Positions 1-12,115 of a stretch of DNA of 64,000 nucleotides are shown here, in pieces. Position 1 is the stretch's first letter; every line of letters starts with the position of its first letter. A program made the translations under genes and the position numbers. This DNA comes from Gentiana macrophylla (lineage: Eukaryota; Streptophyta; Magnoliopsida; Gentianales; Gentianaceae): NCBI GenBank assembly GCA_026214975.1, contig CM047807.1, positions 68,117,824-68,181,823 of the forward strand. The letters run 5' to 3'. The notes below the pieces were generated by a model, which worked only from the letters and a program-made list of their open reading frames with translations, did no database searches and was not told the DNA's origin.

Positions 1-1575
1 GAGAAGCCAAGATCTTCCGATGTGTTCTCCAAACGGCGGTTGGTGGACACCCTTCTTGATACACGAACCTCCTCGATATGCAACACCAAGAAAAACTTGG
101 AGTTTTTCTTCTTCTAAAAACCCAAGACAAGAAAACTAACTTTTTCTCTCTTTTATTTGATGGTGGTCGAAATTTTCATCTTGTCCATTACCCTTGGAAT
201 AACTCTCCTTTTATAGGAGAGTAAATCCTTGGTCTCCAAGTTTCAATTAATTAAATAAATAATTAATTAAACAAAATAAAAAGATATTTTCCTTAATGAA
301 TAATTGTGACATGTATTGACCAATAGGAAACCAAATAACATGTCATACAACCAATCACATAACAAGAATATCTTTTATTTTCCACAACACAAGAAAATTA
401 ATTCTTGTGCTAATTAAGACCATAATGGCGCCACCCCTAGGGTTTAAAAGCCCACACAAAATATCTTTTATGTGTATTATATTATTTAGCCCAACTAAAT
501 AATATTCATGCATATCAATTAATTAGCCCAGCCAATTAATTATCACTGAGGCCCAAATAACAAGATTATTAGTCCGAATTACGAAGCCACATCGGGGACA
601 TGGACCTATAACTTAGTAGCTCCAATAATTAATTATTCATCGAGCGAATAAGTACATTAATTATTAATTCCGGGATTACGCCACCATAAACCCAAATCGA
701 ACTCTACCGATTATAGATGTATACTTATACTCAACCCATAGAGTGAATAAGCGTCCATTGATATAATCACTACATACGGATTAACCCTCCATAGATTGTC
801 CATTCGAGTGGGAAGTCTCCGTGAACCCGACTTCGAGAATATCTTATCCTTATTTACCATTAACCCTCGATGATCAATTAGTTCACATATCGACTAGTGA
901 TCAATTAGTCTAATATGAAGTCCCGGATCGATCACTTTCTTAAGGCTAACAAATAAGGGATTTGTCTCTCTACTTCCCTTGAGGAAGGAATGGATTCCAT
1001 GTCTGTGAAAATCGAACTACTCACTCATCCGGAGATAGTGCCAATGAGAAGTGACTTGGAACACATATTTAAGTGAACCGTAACTAACACATCAAACACT
1101 ACCCGGGACAAGCAAAGACCTCGTGATCACCTCAGATTAAGGTTGATCCATATATGATCATCTAATGATTTAATAAGATTCCTCGATTACGGAATTATAT
1201 CGAGAAATACAGATTAAATCGGTCGATCTATATGAATGCCATCATATATAAATGCCCCACGTAGGTACCTCTCACCGACAGTCCGGATAAGACTATCACA
1301 CCCTAAGGTGTTTCAGGCGCATTATTGGTGTTTTAATCAAGAGACCCTAAACTCGATTAAGTTCACCACGGACTAACAGATTTAAGTATACCACCACTAA
1401 CTCAATCCTCACGTGTAATCCATACACTAAGTTAAGTGGTTCTGTCTGAGATATACTTAGGGTTTTGCAAAGTGTATTACTTTACAAGCACAAAGCAAGT
1501 AATAATGTGAGATAAGTTCATCATTCATTATTAAAAACAATTACACAAATTGTCTTTCGTGCACTACACCTAACA
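1..1575 (-). repeat. Copia-type LTR, minus strand, truncated by window edge
   Basis: Read on the minus strand, the LTR begins with TGTTAGGTGTAGTGCACGAA at 1575 and runs leftward out of the window. A TATA-like CCTATAAAAGG lies at about 207-217 on the minus strand. The block has no coding potential and its texture is typical of a long plant Copia (Tork/Angela-like) LTR. It stops abruptly where a SIRE-like LTR fragment starts at 1576, so it is probably an insertion into, or a junction with, that LTR. The far end and any target-site duplication are outside the window, so a solo LTR cannot be told from a full element. The lineage is inferred from general appearance. Confidence 0.7.
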
Positions 1576-1919
1576 CTGGAACCACTATAAAATCGCCTAC
1601 TTACTTTCTACATTTATATTCTGACTTAGTTTATCTAACACATCAATCTCATCGAATCTAGCAAATTGAATCACACACATACACTAATGAGTATCTAATA
1701 CTTGGTATCATATTTAACAACAAGTAATAAGGCTTAATTTTTGATATATTTCCATTTGCACAAATTCAAGAAAACTCAACAAATCGGCAGACTATCGAGT
1801 GTCGCAGACTCATCAAGTATCATTTCTTTGGTTCTGCCGAGTTTGTTAACTCCAAAAGTTTTAAGTGTTAAGTTTATTCACCCCCTCTAAACTAAACCAA
1901 AGCCTTTTCAAGGGACCAA
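1576..1919 (+). repeat. SIRE-like 5' LTR, 3' portion only
   Basis: The block matches 6076-6426 over nearly its whole length, including the shared stretches around the TCTAACACATCAATCT and CAGACTATCGAGTGT motifs. The upstream half of the LTR is absent; the sequence to the left belongs to the minus-strand Copia LTR. Confidence 0.75.
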
Positions 1920-1923
1920 AAAT

Positions 1924-1935
1924 TGGTATCGGAGC
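1924..1935 (+). other. primer-binding site of the SIRE-like element
   Basis: TGGTATCGGAGC sits a few bases after the LTR end. It differs by one base from the usual plant TGGTATCAGAGC, the complement of the initiator methionine tRNA 3' end that primes minus-strand synthesis. Confidence 0.75.
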
Positions 1936-2299
1936 AAAGGTTTCATGCTCAAGTAATCCTACTTGTTGTGCTTGTGAAAATACTTTGAAAACTTTTTCAA
2001 GCCTGATTTTCAAAGCTTTGCATCATGGATAACAACCAAAGATGCTAGAACAATGTTGATGTGTTCTTTAGATCGTTTTGATGAGTATAAACGTCGATGC
2101 GAGCTTATCTAGCTACAACACATTATGAAATGATGGATGTGTCGATGATGGACCACTTGGAGATTACCAAGTCAAGAATGAGTGGGAGGTGAGACACAAG
2201 ATACATTCCAAAACCAAAAAGGAATGGATCGCTAAAGATAGAAAAGAGCAAATCTCAACAATATTTCTATTGATATCATATACGTAACTTTGTATAGCA

Positions 2300-4340
2300 A
2301 TATGTATATGAAGGTGAAGGATTGCAAGGCGCAAAGGAACTATGGGACAAGTTACAATTAATCTGTGAAGGCACTGATGCAATCAAAAAGAACAAGATCA
2401 GTGTGGCAAAGAAGAAGTTCCATGAGTTCAAGATGAAACCAAATGAAACCATTGAACAAATGGAATCAAGATTAAATGCAATCATGGATGAACTCACCTA
2501 CTTGAGTGTGAAGTACTCACAAGAAGAAATCAACTCAAAAATCTTGGAAGCATTACTCGCAAAGAAGTCTGGGAGATGAAGGTGATCGCCATAGAAGAAA
2601 TGAGGAGTTTGCATGAAGAAGACACCTTCAAACTATTTTCGAGATCTTAAGGCCTATGAATTTAGCAAAAAGCTTGTGCTCGAGATCGAAAAAGAAGAGC
2701 CAAAGACCACTGCATTGCCTGCTTCACATCAAGAAGAGACATCAGGAGCTCAAGATGATCTACTGGATGAGATGCAAGAGCATATTGCCCTACTGAACAA
2801 GAAAATCAGGATGATGAAAAATGGAAAGGGTTCTCCAAGGAATTTCACAAAGAAATTCAGTGAAAAGAAGAAGGAAGAATCAAAGAAAGATAATGATTAC
2901 TTGTGCTATCATTGCAATAAACCAGGACACTTCAAACCTAATTGTCCTGAATTAAAATAGAAAAAGGAACCTGATTATCTTTGCTTTAATTGCAAAAAGC
3001 CTGGACATTTCAGACCTGATTGTCCAGACCTACTGAAGACCAAGAGCCAACAAAGAAGACATGGCAAGAAGGCTATGGTTGCTGAAGATGAATCAGGATA
3101 TGAAGTAGAATCAAAAAAGGGAAATGAATCTGATGATACTGCACTTGTTGTTGAGATGGAAGATTATGCTTTAATGGCTAATATGGATGAAACAGAGGAG
3201 GTATACAATTCTGTATCTATTAACACTCATGCTGGAAGTGATTGTGAATCAACTTGTGGTTCAAATCCTAAAAATTCTGACAATGAAGAAACTTTGGATG
3301 CCATCCTTAATCAACTGAGGATAATAGAATATGGTTATAAGATTGTGAAGAAATTTGAAAAGAAGCTCTTCAATCGAAGTTGAAAGATTAAATGTGAATT
3401 AAGAATTCTCAAAGGAAAGGAAAAGAAGTTAGACAGAATCAAGATAATCTGCTTGAACATTCGATGAGTCTAGCCGAGTCTCATCGAACCATCTTGTTCC
3501 TCCACTGCATACAAATCTAAAAAGCCTCATGGTGATAGAACAGGGCTTGGATTTGGAACTCAACAATCCAATAAGAGTGGATCCAAGAAGGTCATTGAAC
3601 CTAGTACTGCACTGGTCCTAAGTTTGTGCCTACACAAGATCCAACTCTAAAAGGGTTCTTTGAGGCAAACAAAGTCTCTCGAGAAAGCTTCAAGGAAGCA
3701 AAATCGGAAGTCAAGGAAGTCAACGACTCCTAATAAAAAGAATAAATCTAAAAATAGGACTGATGTGCCTTCTAGACCTGCTGATAGCAGACCTGCTACC
3801 AAGTCTGCTGGACCACAAACAGGGAAAAACCAGAAATATTCCAAGGATAAGAATCCTAAATCCAAAAATGCTAATCATTCAAGGGATACTTATCTTAGGG
3901 AAAGGTAGATTGTTAAGCATCGATGATGATTGGAATATTCCCACACTCTACCGCTAGAAACAACAGATATAACCTTGCTGCTAGGGTAAAACCTAAGCAA
4001 TGGAATCAGCAGAGGGCTCAGCAGAGGACTTATACAAGGCCTCAGCAGACTCCATATTACAGGACTGTTCCTAACAGACAGTAAACCTATGGTTATCCTA
4101 GTGCTTCTAACAAAAGAAATCACTCTAAACAACATTATATTCCAAAGGGCCAGAAAGCATATGTGAATCCTACACAACCAATTGCTAGACCTTATGGATG
4201 TGTGGAATACATGTATGAACCAAAGTATGATACCTTTCAAAGAAGACCTTATGGAAACTTGCCAAGGGTCATGCTTACCACTGACCATTATGGACCCAAA
4301 CAGGTTTGGGTACCTAAAATGCATTAACTTTATTTTGTAG
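2300..4340 (+). pseudogene. SIRE-like gag and gag-protease linker, broken
   Basis: This is the nucleocapsid/capsid polyprotein of the SIRE-like Copia. The capsid part is at 2322-2579, then a frameshift near 2560-2613 leads to a continuation at 2613-2960. Two CCHC zinc knuckles (C-x2-C-x4-H-x4-C) are visible: CYHCNKPGHFKPNC near 2908-2949 and CFNCKKPGHFRPDC near 2980-3025. A single in-frame TAG at 2958-2960 separates them, because the second part (3075-3383) is in the same frame. Beyond 3384 is the low-complexity, Lys/Ser-rich linker seen between gag and protease in this lineage (for example 3660-3908), again in shifted frames. The neighbouring protease and integrase confirm the assignment. 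It is non-functional. Confidence 0.8.
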
Positions 4341-5795
4341 GGTGTCTGGTACTTTGACAGTGGATGTTCCAGACATATGACAAAGAATAAGCACTGTTTG
4401 TCAAGCTTTGTGGCAAAAGATGGTCCAATAGTGAACTTTGGCAACAAGAACACACCAGGATATACAAGAGGATATGGCACACTTGTGAGAAATGGATTAA
4501 CAATCAGGAATGTGGCATATGTGAAGGACTGGACTACAACCTATTGAGCACTGGACAATTCTGTGACATGGGATACAAGGTCACTTTTGACAAAAACACT
4601 TGTACTGTCATTAGTGAGAGAGGTGATCAAGTTGTGTTGGCTGGAAGAAGACAACAAAACATGTATGTTGTGGATTGGTCTCTATCTTTGTTCGAAACAT
4701 GCCTAATTGTGCATACCAAGTCGAACTTAATTGGTTATGGCATAAGAAGTTGAATCATCCGAATTTTGATGATATCAATCGGTTGGTGAAGAAGAAGCGG
4801 TGATTGGTTTACCTGAGATCACATTCAAGAAGGATGCTATATGTGATGCATGTCAGCAAGGTAAACAGACAAAGTCAAGCTTCAAGTCAAAGACTAAACA
4901 ATCAACAAAAATAGTTTTGGAGCTGATGCACATGGATCTTTTTGGACCAATAACACCAACAAATGTAACAGGAAAGAAGTACACCTTAGTGGTTGTGGAT
5001 GATTATTCAAGATACACATGGGTGATATTCATGAACAAGAAAAGTGAAACACTTCAAAAGTTGCCTGAACTTTTGAAGAGATTGCAAAATGAGAAAAGTT
5101 TGAGAGTAGTGAAAATCAGATCAGACAAGGGTACTGAATTTCTCAATAATGTTATAAGAGAATATTGTGAACAGAATGGTGTACTACATCAACTGGCTGC
5201 TGCTGGTACACCTCAGCAAAATGGTGTTGCTGAAAGAAGAAATAGAACTCTAAAAGAAGCAGGAAGAACTATGATTTGTGAAGCATTGCTGAAAGATATT
5301 GGGCTGAAGCAGTTAATACATCATGCTATACACAAAACAGAACATCAGTGAACAAGAAGCTGCTGAAGACCTTATGAGATTTGGAATGGAAGAAAACCTA
5401 ATATATCCTATTTCCATCCATTTGGAAGCAAGTGTTTTATCTTGAATCATAAGGAACAATTGAAGACATTCCAACCAAAATCAGATAAAGGAATTTTCTT
5501 GGGATATTCTTCAGTTAGCAAGGCATTCAGGGTACTGAACAAAAGGACACTAAAACATGATGAAACAATACATGTTGTATTTGATGAACCTAAGTTCACT
5601 GGAATGGAAGATGAAGCTTCAGAACCTGCTGAGAATCAACAAGTCACTGATCCAGAATGTGTTAAAGTTTTGGAAATATTCAATGACTTAAGGTTTCTAA
5701 TTCTGCCCCTGCTGAACACCCTGCTGGTAACACTACTGATGCAACAACTGATGCAATTCAAGGATCTGCTGAACCCCATGTTGAAGAAACAGTGA
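4341..5795 (+). pseudogene. SIRE-like pol: protease motif and integrase, RT missing
   Basis: The Copia aspartic-protease motif WYFDSGCSRHMT starts at 4347. The GAG-pre-integrase region follows (4544-4790, with the LNHPNF motif), then the C-x2-C of the zinc-binding part (CDACQQGK). The integrase core is at 4800-5351, with the catalytic triad visible as HMDLFGP, IRSDKGTEF and AERRNRTLKEAGR. The C-terminal part, including KGIFLGYSS, is at 5442-5795. Frames change near 4750 and 5350. Integrase would insert the cDNA into the genome, but here the reading frame is broken and RT-RNaseH is absent. Confidence 0.82.
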
Positions 5796-6059
5796 GACCT
5801 ATCAAGATGATGTTCAGAGAATCAATCTAACGTAATCCACAATGGTTAAGGGATCACCTCTTTGAACAAGTTATTGGTAACATACATCAAGGTGTGAGGA
5901 CTAGTGGAAGACTTTGGAGCAGCAATCCTACATGTTCCAAGTGTTTAGTTTGTGAAGCCATAGTTATTGGTGAAGGACAATCATCTCAGGGATTTTTGTA
6001 ACAGCTACCTCAAGAATCTCTAGTGAATTACCTCCAACATCACATGAGAAGAGTGGACT
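5796..6059 (+). pseudogene. SIRE-like linker before the deleted RT
   Basis: A short stretch around 5830-5910 translates to NPQWLRDHLFEQVIG followed by QGVRTSGRL, which resembles the segment just upstream of RT in SIRE elements. Reverse transcriptase proper never starts; the sequence runs into the 3' LTR fragment near 6060. No polypurine tract is recognisable. Confidence 0.6.
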
Positions 6060-6426
6060 GACAGGATTACACCACCTGGAAACACTATAAATCTGCCTAC
6101 TTACTTTCTGCATTTATATTTTGCACTTAGTTTATCTAACACATCAATCTACTGAATCTAGCAACTGAATCACACACATACACTATTGAGTATCTAATAC
6201 ATGGTATCATATTTAACAACAAGTAATAAGGCTTAATTTTTGATATATTTCCGCTGCACAAATTCAATAAACTCAGCAAATCGCCAGACTATCGAGTGTC
6301 CGCAGACTCATCAAGTATCGCAGATTTCTGTGAAGTTCTTTGAGTTTGTTAACTCCAAAAAGTTTTAAGTGTTAAGTTTATTCACCCCCCCTCTAAACTT
6401 AACCAAAGCCTTTCAAGGGACCAACA
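6060..6426 (+). repeat. SIRE-like 3' LTR, 3' portion only
   Basis: This is the partner of 1576-1919. It ends in AAGGGACCAACA at 6426. As with the 5' copy, only the downstream part is present, so the deletion that removed RT-RNaseH also removed the LTR start. Confidence 0.75.
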
Positions 6427-7861
6427 GTTACATCAGTATTCAAGGGCACTACGCATGGTGTAACTCACCACGGAGTAGGTACAACATATTGGTGGATCAC
6501 ACCAATCACCACGGAGGTCTATTCTGGTAGACTCCGACAGTGTACACGTTCGGTGAAGTCCCTCTGCACCTGGAGTCTATTCTGGTAGACATACGGATTT
6601 ATCCACTTTCAGAACGCCCACACATCGTGATATAGGCAAGTGCATTACCAAGAATGACGTGATGTTTATTATTTTAACTACACAAATACGATTCTTATTA
6701 ATTTTTAACTAGCCCCCTAAGTATTTTCAAGTAAGCTCCCTCACAACTACTACTCTCTCACTTAGATCACTAGACATGGACAAGCTCTAGAAAATACACA
6801 GACATTGATGGATACTAATCCATCAAAGCACATGCAATCATCCTCTTCCGATGGTCGCGAACTTCAACTTTTCTGGAAGCATTCATTTGGTGACGGAACT
6901 AAACGCATCAGAAGCTTAATCATAGCTTATTTACATTATTTCATCTTATTTAAACTCATTATATTAGAAAAACAATAATTCAATGTAAGCATCAAAATAA
7001 CATTTTACCACATAGCTATCATCTACCAAATCATACCTTTATATTATCGGGAAAGAAATTTTCACAACACAATTATATATACTTTTATTTTTCTCGAAAT
7101 AATGGCGCAACGGACATAATTACTTACACAAAAATATAAAACTGCTACCTATTTGATATCCCCTTATTCTTATTTATTTAATAATATTCTTTTTTTCCTA
7201 CGGCAAAAGACCAAAGCATGTATATTACGTAGTACATGTCTGAGCCTTTTTTTCCCATTACTTTTCTGATAAAAATAAAGCAGAAAACATGATGCAGCAT
7301 GAATACTAAACTGCATGGCCCTTTTCCCCTTTATTTTTATTTTTATTTTGTAATCTTTCTAAAGCATCTGCACATATACATGTTGTTTCTTTCTTTTTAT
7401 TTATTTATTTCGACAGCTACCCTTTTGTTTTCTTCTAACTGCTACTGTAAGAAACCAAATATATGTATATGAAACGAAAAACCTAAATCACACGAACATT
7501 AAGAGCGTAGATAAATAAATAAAACCAATAATACCACGACTAAAATACGGTACTTCATCTTAACATCATAAAACACAATTTATTCAATATAAAAACCCTC
7601 TTACCTTAAATTAAAAGCCAATCTTCAAAGCAAACAGCAAAAGGCTAGAATTTTCCACACCAAACCTATATTATCACAATCTAACTACGAATTAGATATG
7701 AACAAAGGTTTCTAAACCGTTAAAACTACGAACCCCGTTCCTTACCCGGAAAAGAAACGTTCGGCATGTATAATATTAAATAAATTCATAAATAAATAAG
7801 TATAATATTGATTTTTATAAAAGACACGCACGTCTGCTTTTTTCAAAATCAGGATATTACA
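6427..7861 (-). repeat. chromovirus-type Gypsy LTR, minus strand, truncated
   Basis: On the minus strand the LTR starts TGTAATATCC at 7861, directly after a purine-rich tract (7862-7878, complement AGGAGGGAGGAA). TGTAATAYCC starts after such a tract are typical of Tekay/Del-like Gypsy elements. The block 6430-6660 contains short repeats of the phrase TCTATTCTGGTAGAC, and 6700-7740 is AT-rich. The left end is cut by the SIRE-like LTR at 6426. Confidence 0.65.
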
Positions 7862-8330
7862 TTCCTCCCTCCTTAAGAGGAGTTTTGTCCTTGAAACTGA
7901 AGCATAGGCTCCTTCTCTAGCATCTTTCCTCAACACAAACAAAAACGGATCTTCATCCGATTAACCACATCTTGAACTACAGACACTGCACTAACCAAAC
8001 TTCTATTCAACCAATAGCCCTTTATAAACACTTACCTGGATGGTGTCCAAAAAGTTTCCTAAATGTTGATGGGTATGCTTAATTCCTTAGCTATCTCACT
8101 TGACACAAAGTTTTTTTTGTTTTGACATTCATGTATTAATAGGCTGCCATAGCTAAGTGATCCATTGTTAATGTATCTAAAAGTTAGTTCATTCACTTAA
8201 ATACAGTTACAGCGTGATCCTAATTCAAGTCATAAGGTACTTTAAGAAAATAAACAAACTAAAAGGTACATGGTATGACTGCATCCAAGGCAAACACTCA
8301 TGTCGGTCAGCTTGCACTTCCCTGCTTGTC
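7862..8330 (-). pseudogene. remnant 3' end of Gypsy interior: polypurine tract and pol tail
   Basis: Next to the LTR start, the minus strand reads SVSRTKLLLRREE, which resembles the usual last residues and polypurine tract of chromovirus pol. Further right (7960-8330) no pol domain can be recognised. Nearly all of pol is therefore deleted and the sequence jumps to the gag zinc-knuckle region. Confidence 0.5.
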
Positions 8331-9780
8331 TCTCTGATTTCTACTAGCCTTCCTTGTAGGGCAAGTTCTTGCAACGTGACCCGTATCTCCACAAAAGTAA
8401 CATCCATTTGTACCTGCCCGACATTCCCCGGAATGGTTCCTTTAGCATTGTGGGCAACTCAGTAAACTTGATGTTGTGGCTGCCAGCGTGATGAGATCTT
8501 CTTCACCTCTTGGGACGGTGCTTCATAGTCATCTTCTTGACTGCTCACTAAGGGTCTTTTAATAAAAATGACAATGAAGGTTTGTGCTTCAAAGTCTCAA
8601 CCTCTAATGCCTTGTTCAACAACTCCGCCATAGTGCTTGGCGTAGCTCCCAACATTTCTGCTTGAATCTCTCGTGAAAGACCATTCTTATACAAGGCCAT
8701 CTTTCTCTCTTCAACTCTTATAATCTCCGGGTAGAACCTACCCAACTCATTGAACTTATTGGTGTGCTGCGACACTGTCATGTTAAGTCCCTGCTTGTGG
8801 CTCAGAAACTGACTCGCTTTGTCCGCTTGCACCATAGCTGGGAAGTATTCATTGTAAAACAGACTCTTAAACGCTTCCCAATCTGTGACCTTTCCATTGC
8901 CACTTTCTATTGCATCTATCCAACTCTCCGCCGTGCCAAGTAGAAATCCCACTGCTAGTTGTGCCATTTCAGATTCAGGAACGTTCACGTTCCCACTAGC
9001 CTTCTCATAGCTTCTGATCCATGTCTCTGCCTTTGCCGGCTCTATGTCCCCAAAAAAAGTCTTGAACCCTGTTTCTTTTCAACTTCGAATACCAGTCAAC
9101 CGGTGGAGCTTGTTCTTGATGTGGTTGTGGCCTAACTGAAGGAACAACCGGTGGGTAGACTTGTGGGTAAACTGGTGGGTAGCCGAAGGGTAATTACGGT
9201 GCATGATGTGGATAGGGTGGTGGATAAGGCTGTTGTGAGGAGATCACTTGTGGCTCGGTTTGGTATGGGTGGTATCCCTGATGATGTGCTGGGGTATGGT
9301 AAGGCTGGTGTAAACTGTAAGATGGGTAGCTAAAACCATATTGATTATCAAAACGGGGTGACGGTGGTATAGTAGGTTGTGGGGTGTGACTTACTGGTGG
9401 TGGGTAGGAGTCTGGTGATGGTGATGGAACACTGAGGGAGAAGGGTGACTTACCGGTGGAGGTGCAGGGTAGATGTTGGTCACCGGTGGTACATACACTG
9501 GTGGAATCTCTCCTATCAGAGTGACAAGTATAGGCGCTTCCCCAGGTTCATGATAGATGTAAGTATACCTTGGCTCCTGCTGAAACCATGGCCGTGGCGA
9601 CTGGCTCTGATGAGCCTGTGAAGACTGTCTTGCCTAAGGCCGTGGAGTATGGGTTGGGTGAGGTGACAAATTCTGTCGTACAAAACCACCTTTTACAACT
9701 AGTGTCGGACTATTTTCTCATGCTCCAAATGTCTCTTCACCATGAACTCCAGTCCTTGTGGTCACCATCCTAATGATCAA
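8330..9780 (-). pseudogene. Gypsy (Tekay-like) gag remnant
   Basis: The retrotransposon gag (capsid) domain is open at 8548-8988, with SWIDAIESG, WEAFKSLFYNEYFP and FNELGRFYPEI, the same domain as the gag at 52671-53597. A CCHC knuckle (CYFCGDTGHVARTC) lies at about 8350-8400 in another frame. The part at 8990-9780 is a Gly/Pro/Tyr-rich N-terminal region in fragmented frames. It lies between a PBS on its right and a nearly absent pol on its left, as expected for a minus-strand element with a deleted interior. It is non-functional. Confidence 0.75.
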
Positions 9781-9853
9781 AGAATGACTAGAACGTTACT
9801 AAAAGATCTAAAGAAGTCTTATCTTAAACGAAAGGAAACCTAAATGACGCTTC

Positions 9854-9865
9854 GCTCTGATACCA
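9854..9865 (-). other. primer-binding site of the minus-strand Gypsy element
   Basis: The minus strand reads TGGTATCAGAGC, an exact match to the plant methionine-tRNA primer-binding motif. It sits between the gag remnant and an LTR-like block, which fixes the orientation of the element. Confidence 0.8.
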
Positions 9866-10287
9866 ACTACAACGCACCATTCCTGGATACCGAGTCCTTA
9901 TCCGGTGACGATGCTGGAAATCGTCTATCACTTAATCCGGGCCGTTTTCCTTTAGTGACAATAATTCAATAACAATCTAGTAAAGAGGGAAGGTGTTTTT
10001 GGAGATTTTAGACTGAGCCTGAGAGTTGTTGCTCTCAAATTGTATATGTATCCAATGACTGTATCGGAATCAAGTCTTTCATAGTTCCTTAGGGTTGTTT
10101 ATATAAGGGACGATTGATCTTTTTCCTTTTTCTAGAAGGACTCGTATTATTTTCCCTAAGGATAATCACACGCATATCCCTATAATTTAGGAATAATTAT
10201 GGACATATTTGACTGTCAAGATCAGTGTCTTTATGACTCAAGATTCTTTCCATGTTTATCTTTAATAAATAAGCATGTGTGATACAA
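9866..10287 (-). repeat. LTR-like block, minus strand, 5' LTR of the gag remnant
   Basis: The block lies immediately upstream (minus strand) of the PBS. It carries a TATA-like element CCCTTATATAAA at about 10098-10109, followed in transcription direction by a C/T-rich leader and the phrase CCGGATAAGGACTCGG. That phrase also occurs at the end of the Tekay-like LTR near 47174. The outer end is uncertain; TGTATCACAC near 10287 could be the LTR start. Its start does not resemble the LTR at 6427-7861, so the two may belong to different elements. Confidence 0.45.
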
Positions 10288-10886
10288 GTCGGGGGTACTC
10301 TGGCCGATTTGCGTCGAGCCTCCGAGGCCTCTATGGTCGGTGGGGAGCCTCTCTTCCATGCCTTCAACCGACTGCGGTGTGGGTGGTGGAGGTATCTTTG
10401 GCCGTTCTTCGCTGGGGTATAGACCGCCTGGGCACGCCCTCAGGGCACACGGCCCTTAACATTCACTCTCAGTTGCCTTTCATTTATTATATGGTTATTT
10501 AGAGGATGGCACGTGGCATAGTTCAGGTCGGCCCTCATCAAAAGCCCCTAAAATTTGATCCTGCTTAATAGACGATCAGATCTGCGCCAGTCTTACTCGG
10601 CCATCATTATCCGACCTCGCATTTTGAATTTACTAGCTGGTAGGTGGCAGCCTATTTATTCAGGCGTTATTGCTTTCATGAAATCCGAGGCATCGTTTCC
10701 TCTATCCCAATAAATAACGTCGATTCACGTCTGACGGGTTATAACCCCCTGTCTAATCAGTTGTCTTTCCCACTTCTCCTCATTGCTATTAAATCGAAGA
10801 CTCTGGCCAATTCTTCAGGCACTTTGCACTCTAAACAAGTAGGCCCCTTTTGTATTCTTCTTCTTTCTGTGTCTCTTATATTGTTG
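10288..10886 (+). other. leader region of X; no gene seen
   Basis: A GC-richer stretch (10275-10460) is followed by a T/C-rich leader just before the first plausible start of X. No conserved protein is visible. It may be the promoter or 5' end of the X element, but no paired repeat was found to support an LTR. Confidence 0.3.
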
Positions 10887-11401
10887 ATGTGGGTAGGGCC
10901 AGTTACTAGTAGTTCTTTTGAAAAAGAGTTTGAATCTCATTCTGAGTCTGAGGGTGAGACTTCTGATTTGAAGGTTTCTTTTGTAAATCCGGTGCCGGTA
11001 CCAGCAATAAACTATAGAGGGTCTGAGCACCTAATTATTGAACCGCGTTTTACCAAATTGCCCCATGCTCCTCCACCCCCTGGGCTTTCCCCTTTTTTCC
11101 AAAGCCTAAAACGACACATGGCCACTAAGGCGGTTTTGGGTAGCCCTGGAGTTGACTGCTCCCTTACCCAAGAAGAAATTCTTCAACTGTGTACTAAGTA
11201 TGGGATGACTCTGGGGAGGTATTCTCCTCATCATCCGGCCCTTCCAAATAAGTATGCTCATCATCCTTCGGAGGGGTAATGCGTAGTCTTTAAGAAGTAG
11301 TTTGAGTGTGGACTAAGGGTTCCTTTCTGTCTGGTCTTTTTGGCCGTACTGAGGCATTACAGACTAGGATCTTCCCAGATAGCCCCCAATATGGTCTGAA
11401 C
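10887..11401 (+). pseudogene. X, first part: plant 'putative gypsy type transposon' protein remnant (PF04195-like)
   Basis: The likely start is ATG at 10887 (the open frame extends upstream to 10644 without support). The N-terminal half is Ser/Glu- and Pro-rich. It is followed by LTQEEILQLCTKYGM and, after stops at about 11277 and 11304, by FECGLRVPF and LRHYRLGSSQIAPNMV. That order is typical of the plant family labelled 'putative gypsy type transposon', whose molecular role is unknown. The frame stops at the D1 insertion and resumes at 27613 with RTIIGFAIWCRCLD. Three in-frame stops make it a pseudogene. The family call is from memory of its conserved phrases, not a search. Confidence 0.6.
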
Positions 11402-11444
11402 TGTTGAAATAGTGTCCTAAACCCAATCACTACAAAAAAAACAG

Positions 11445-11712
11445 CAGTTTTGCGACGGAATTTTCGCGACGGACTTTATTTGTCGCAAATTTACGCTTAT
11501 GACGGATGTTTTATTGTTTGCGACGGACATTTTGGCAGACGATTTGGTACCAATTTTTCCACTTGGCGGGACATTTTGCGACGGAATTTTTATTATTTTG
11601 CGACGGAATATTTAATAAAATTTTATAAAATTATTTTATTATTCGAATTTAGATTTTTGCGACGGAATTAGGGTTAGTTTTGCGACGGACATTAAATTCC
11701 GTCGCAAAACGG
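11445..11712 (+). repeat. left subterminal repeats of the CACTA element
   Basis: Repeated TTTGCGACGGA/TTCCGTCGCAAA units occur in both orientations. CACTA elements need such subterminal repeats for binding of their TNPA-like protein, so this is the probable binding array. Confidence 0.8.
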
Positions 11713-11899
11713 GCGGATATCGATCGACTAATCCCTTTTCTTCCTCATTTCTCTTCTTCTCCCCTCTTCTCTCCCCGCCGCCCCTCTTGGCCGTTCTTCC
11801 GGCGCCACCTCCTTCCACCACCGCTTGTGACCACCCACGGGTAACCTCTTCCTCCCCTCCCACCCCTCTCCCCAGCACCGATTCCCCCTCCCTCCCCGC

Positions 11900-11936
11900 C
11901 GCATATATATATGTATGTATATTTTTATTTTTATTT

Positions 11937-11984
<48 letters not shown>

Positions 11985-12033
11985 ATGTATATATATATTG
12001 TAGTATGTAATTTTTATATTTTTTTTCCTTTTG

Positions 12034-12113
<80 letters not shown>

Positions 12114-12115
12114 TA
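11900..12115. repeat. (TA)n microsatellite inside CACTA
   Basis: Long alternating TA runs occur at about 11941-11971 and 12036-12110 between the subterminal array and the transposase gene. The apparent ORFs here encode only Tyr-Ile repeats and are artefacts. Confidence 0.9.

Larger units (their letters stand above)
1576..6426 (+). mobile_element. SIRE/Maximus-like Copia retrotransposon, internally deleted
   Basis: Two matching LTR 3' portions (1576-1919 and about 6060-6426) flank a Copia-order interior: gag with two zinc knuckles, protease motif, GAG-pre-integrase, integrase core. The RT-RNaseH part is missing between about 5990 and 6060. The LTR ends carry a C-rich run followed by CTCTAAACT and AAGGGACCAA, and the 5' LTR is followed by TGGTATCGGAGC (1924-1935), a methionine-tRNA-type primer-binding site. 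These are hallmarks of the SIRE lineage. Frameshifts and stops in gag and pol show that it is long dead. Its 3' LTR ends inside a minus-strand Gypsy LTR (6427 onward), which suggests insertion there. Confidence 0.8.

Noticed and set aside
3890..4480. 196-codon minus-strand ORF over the SIRE-like element
   Set aside because: Shadow of the plus-strand gag-protease linker and protease motif; no family resemblance.
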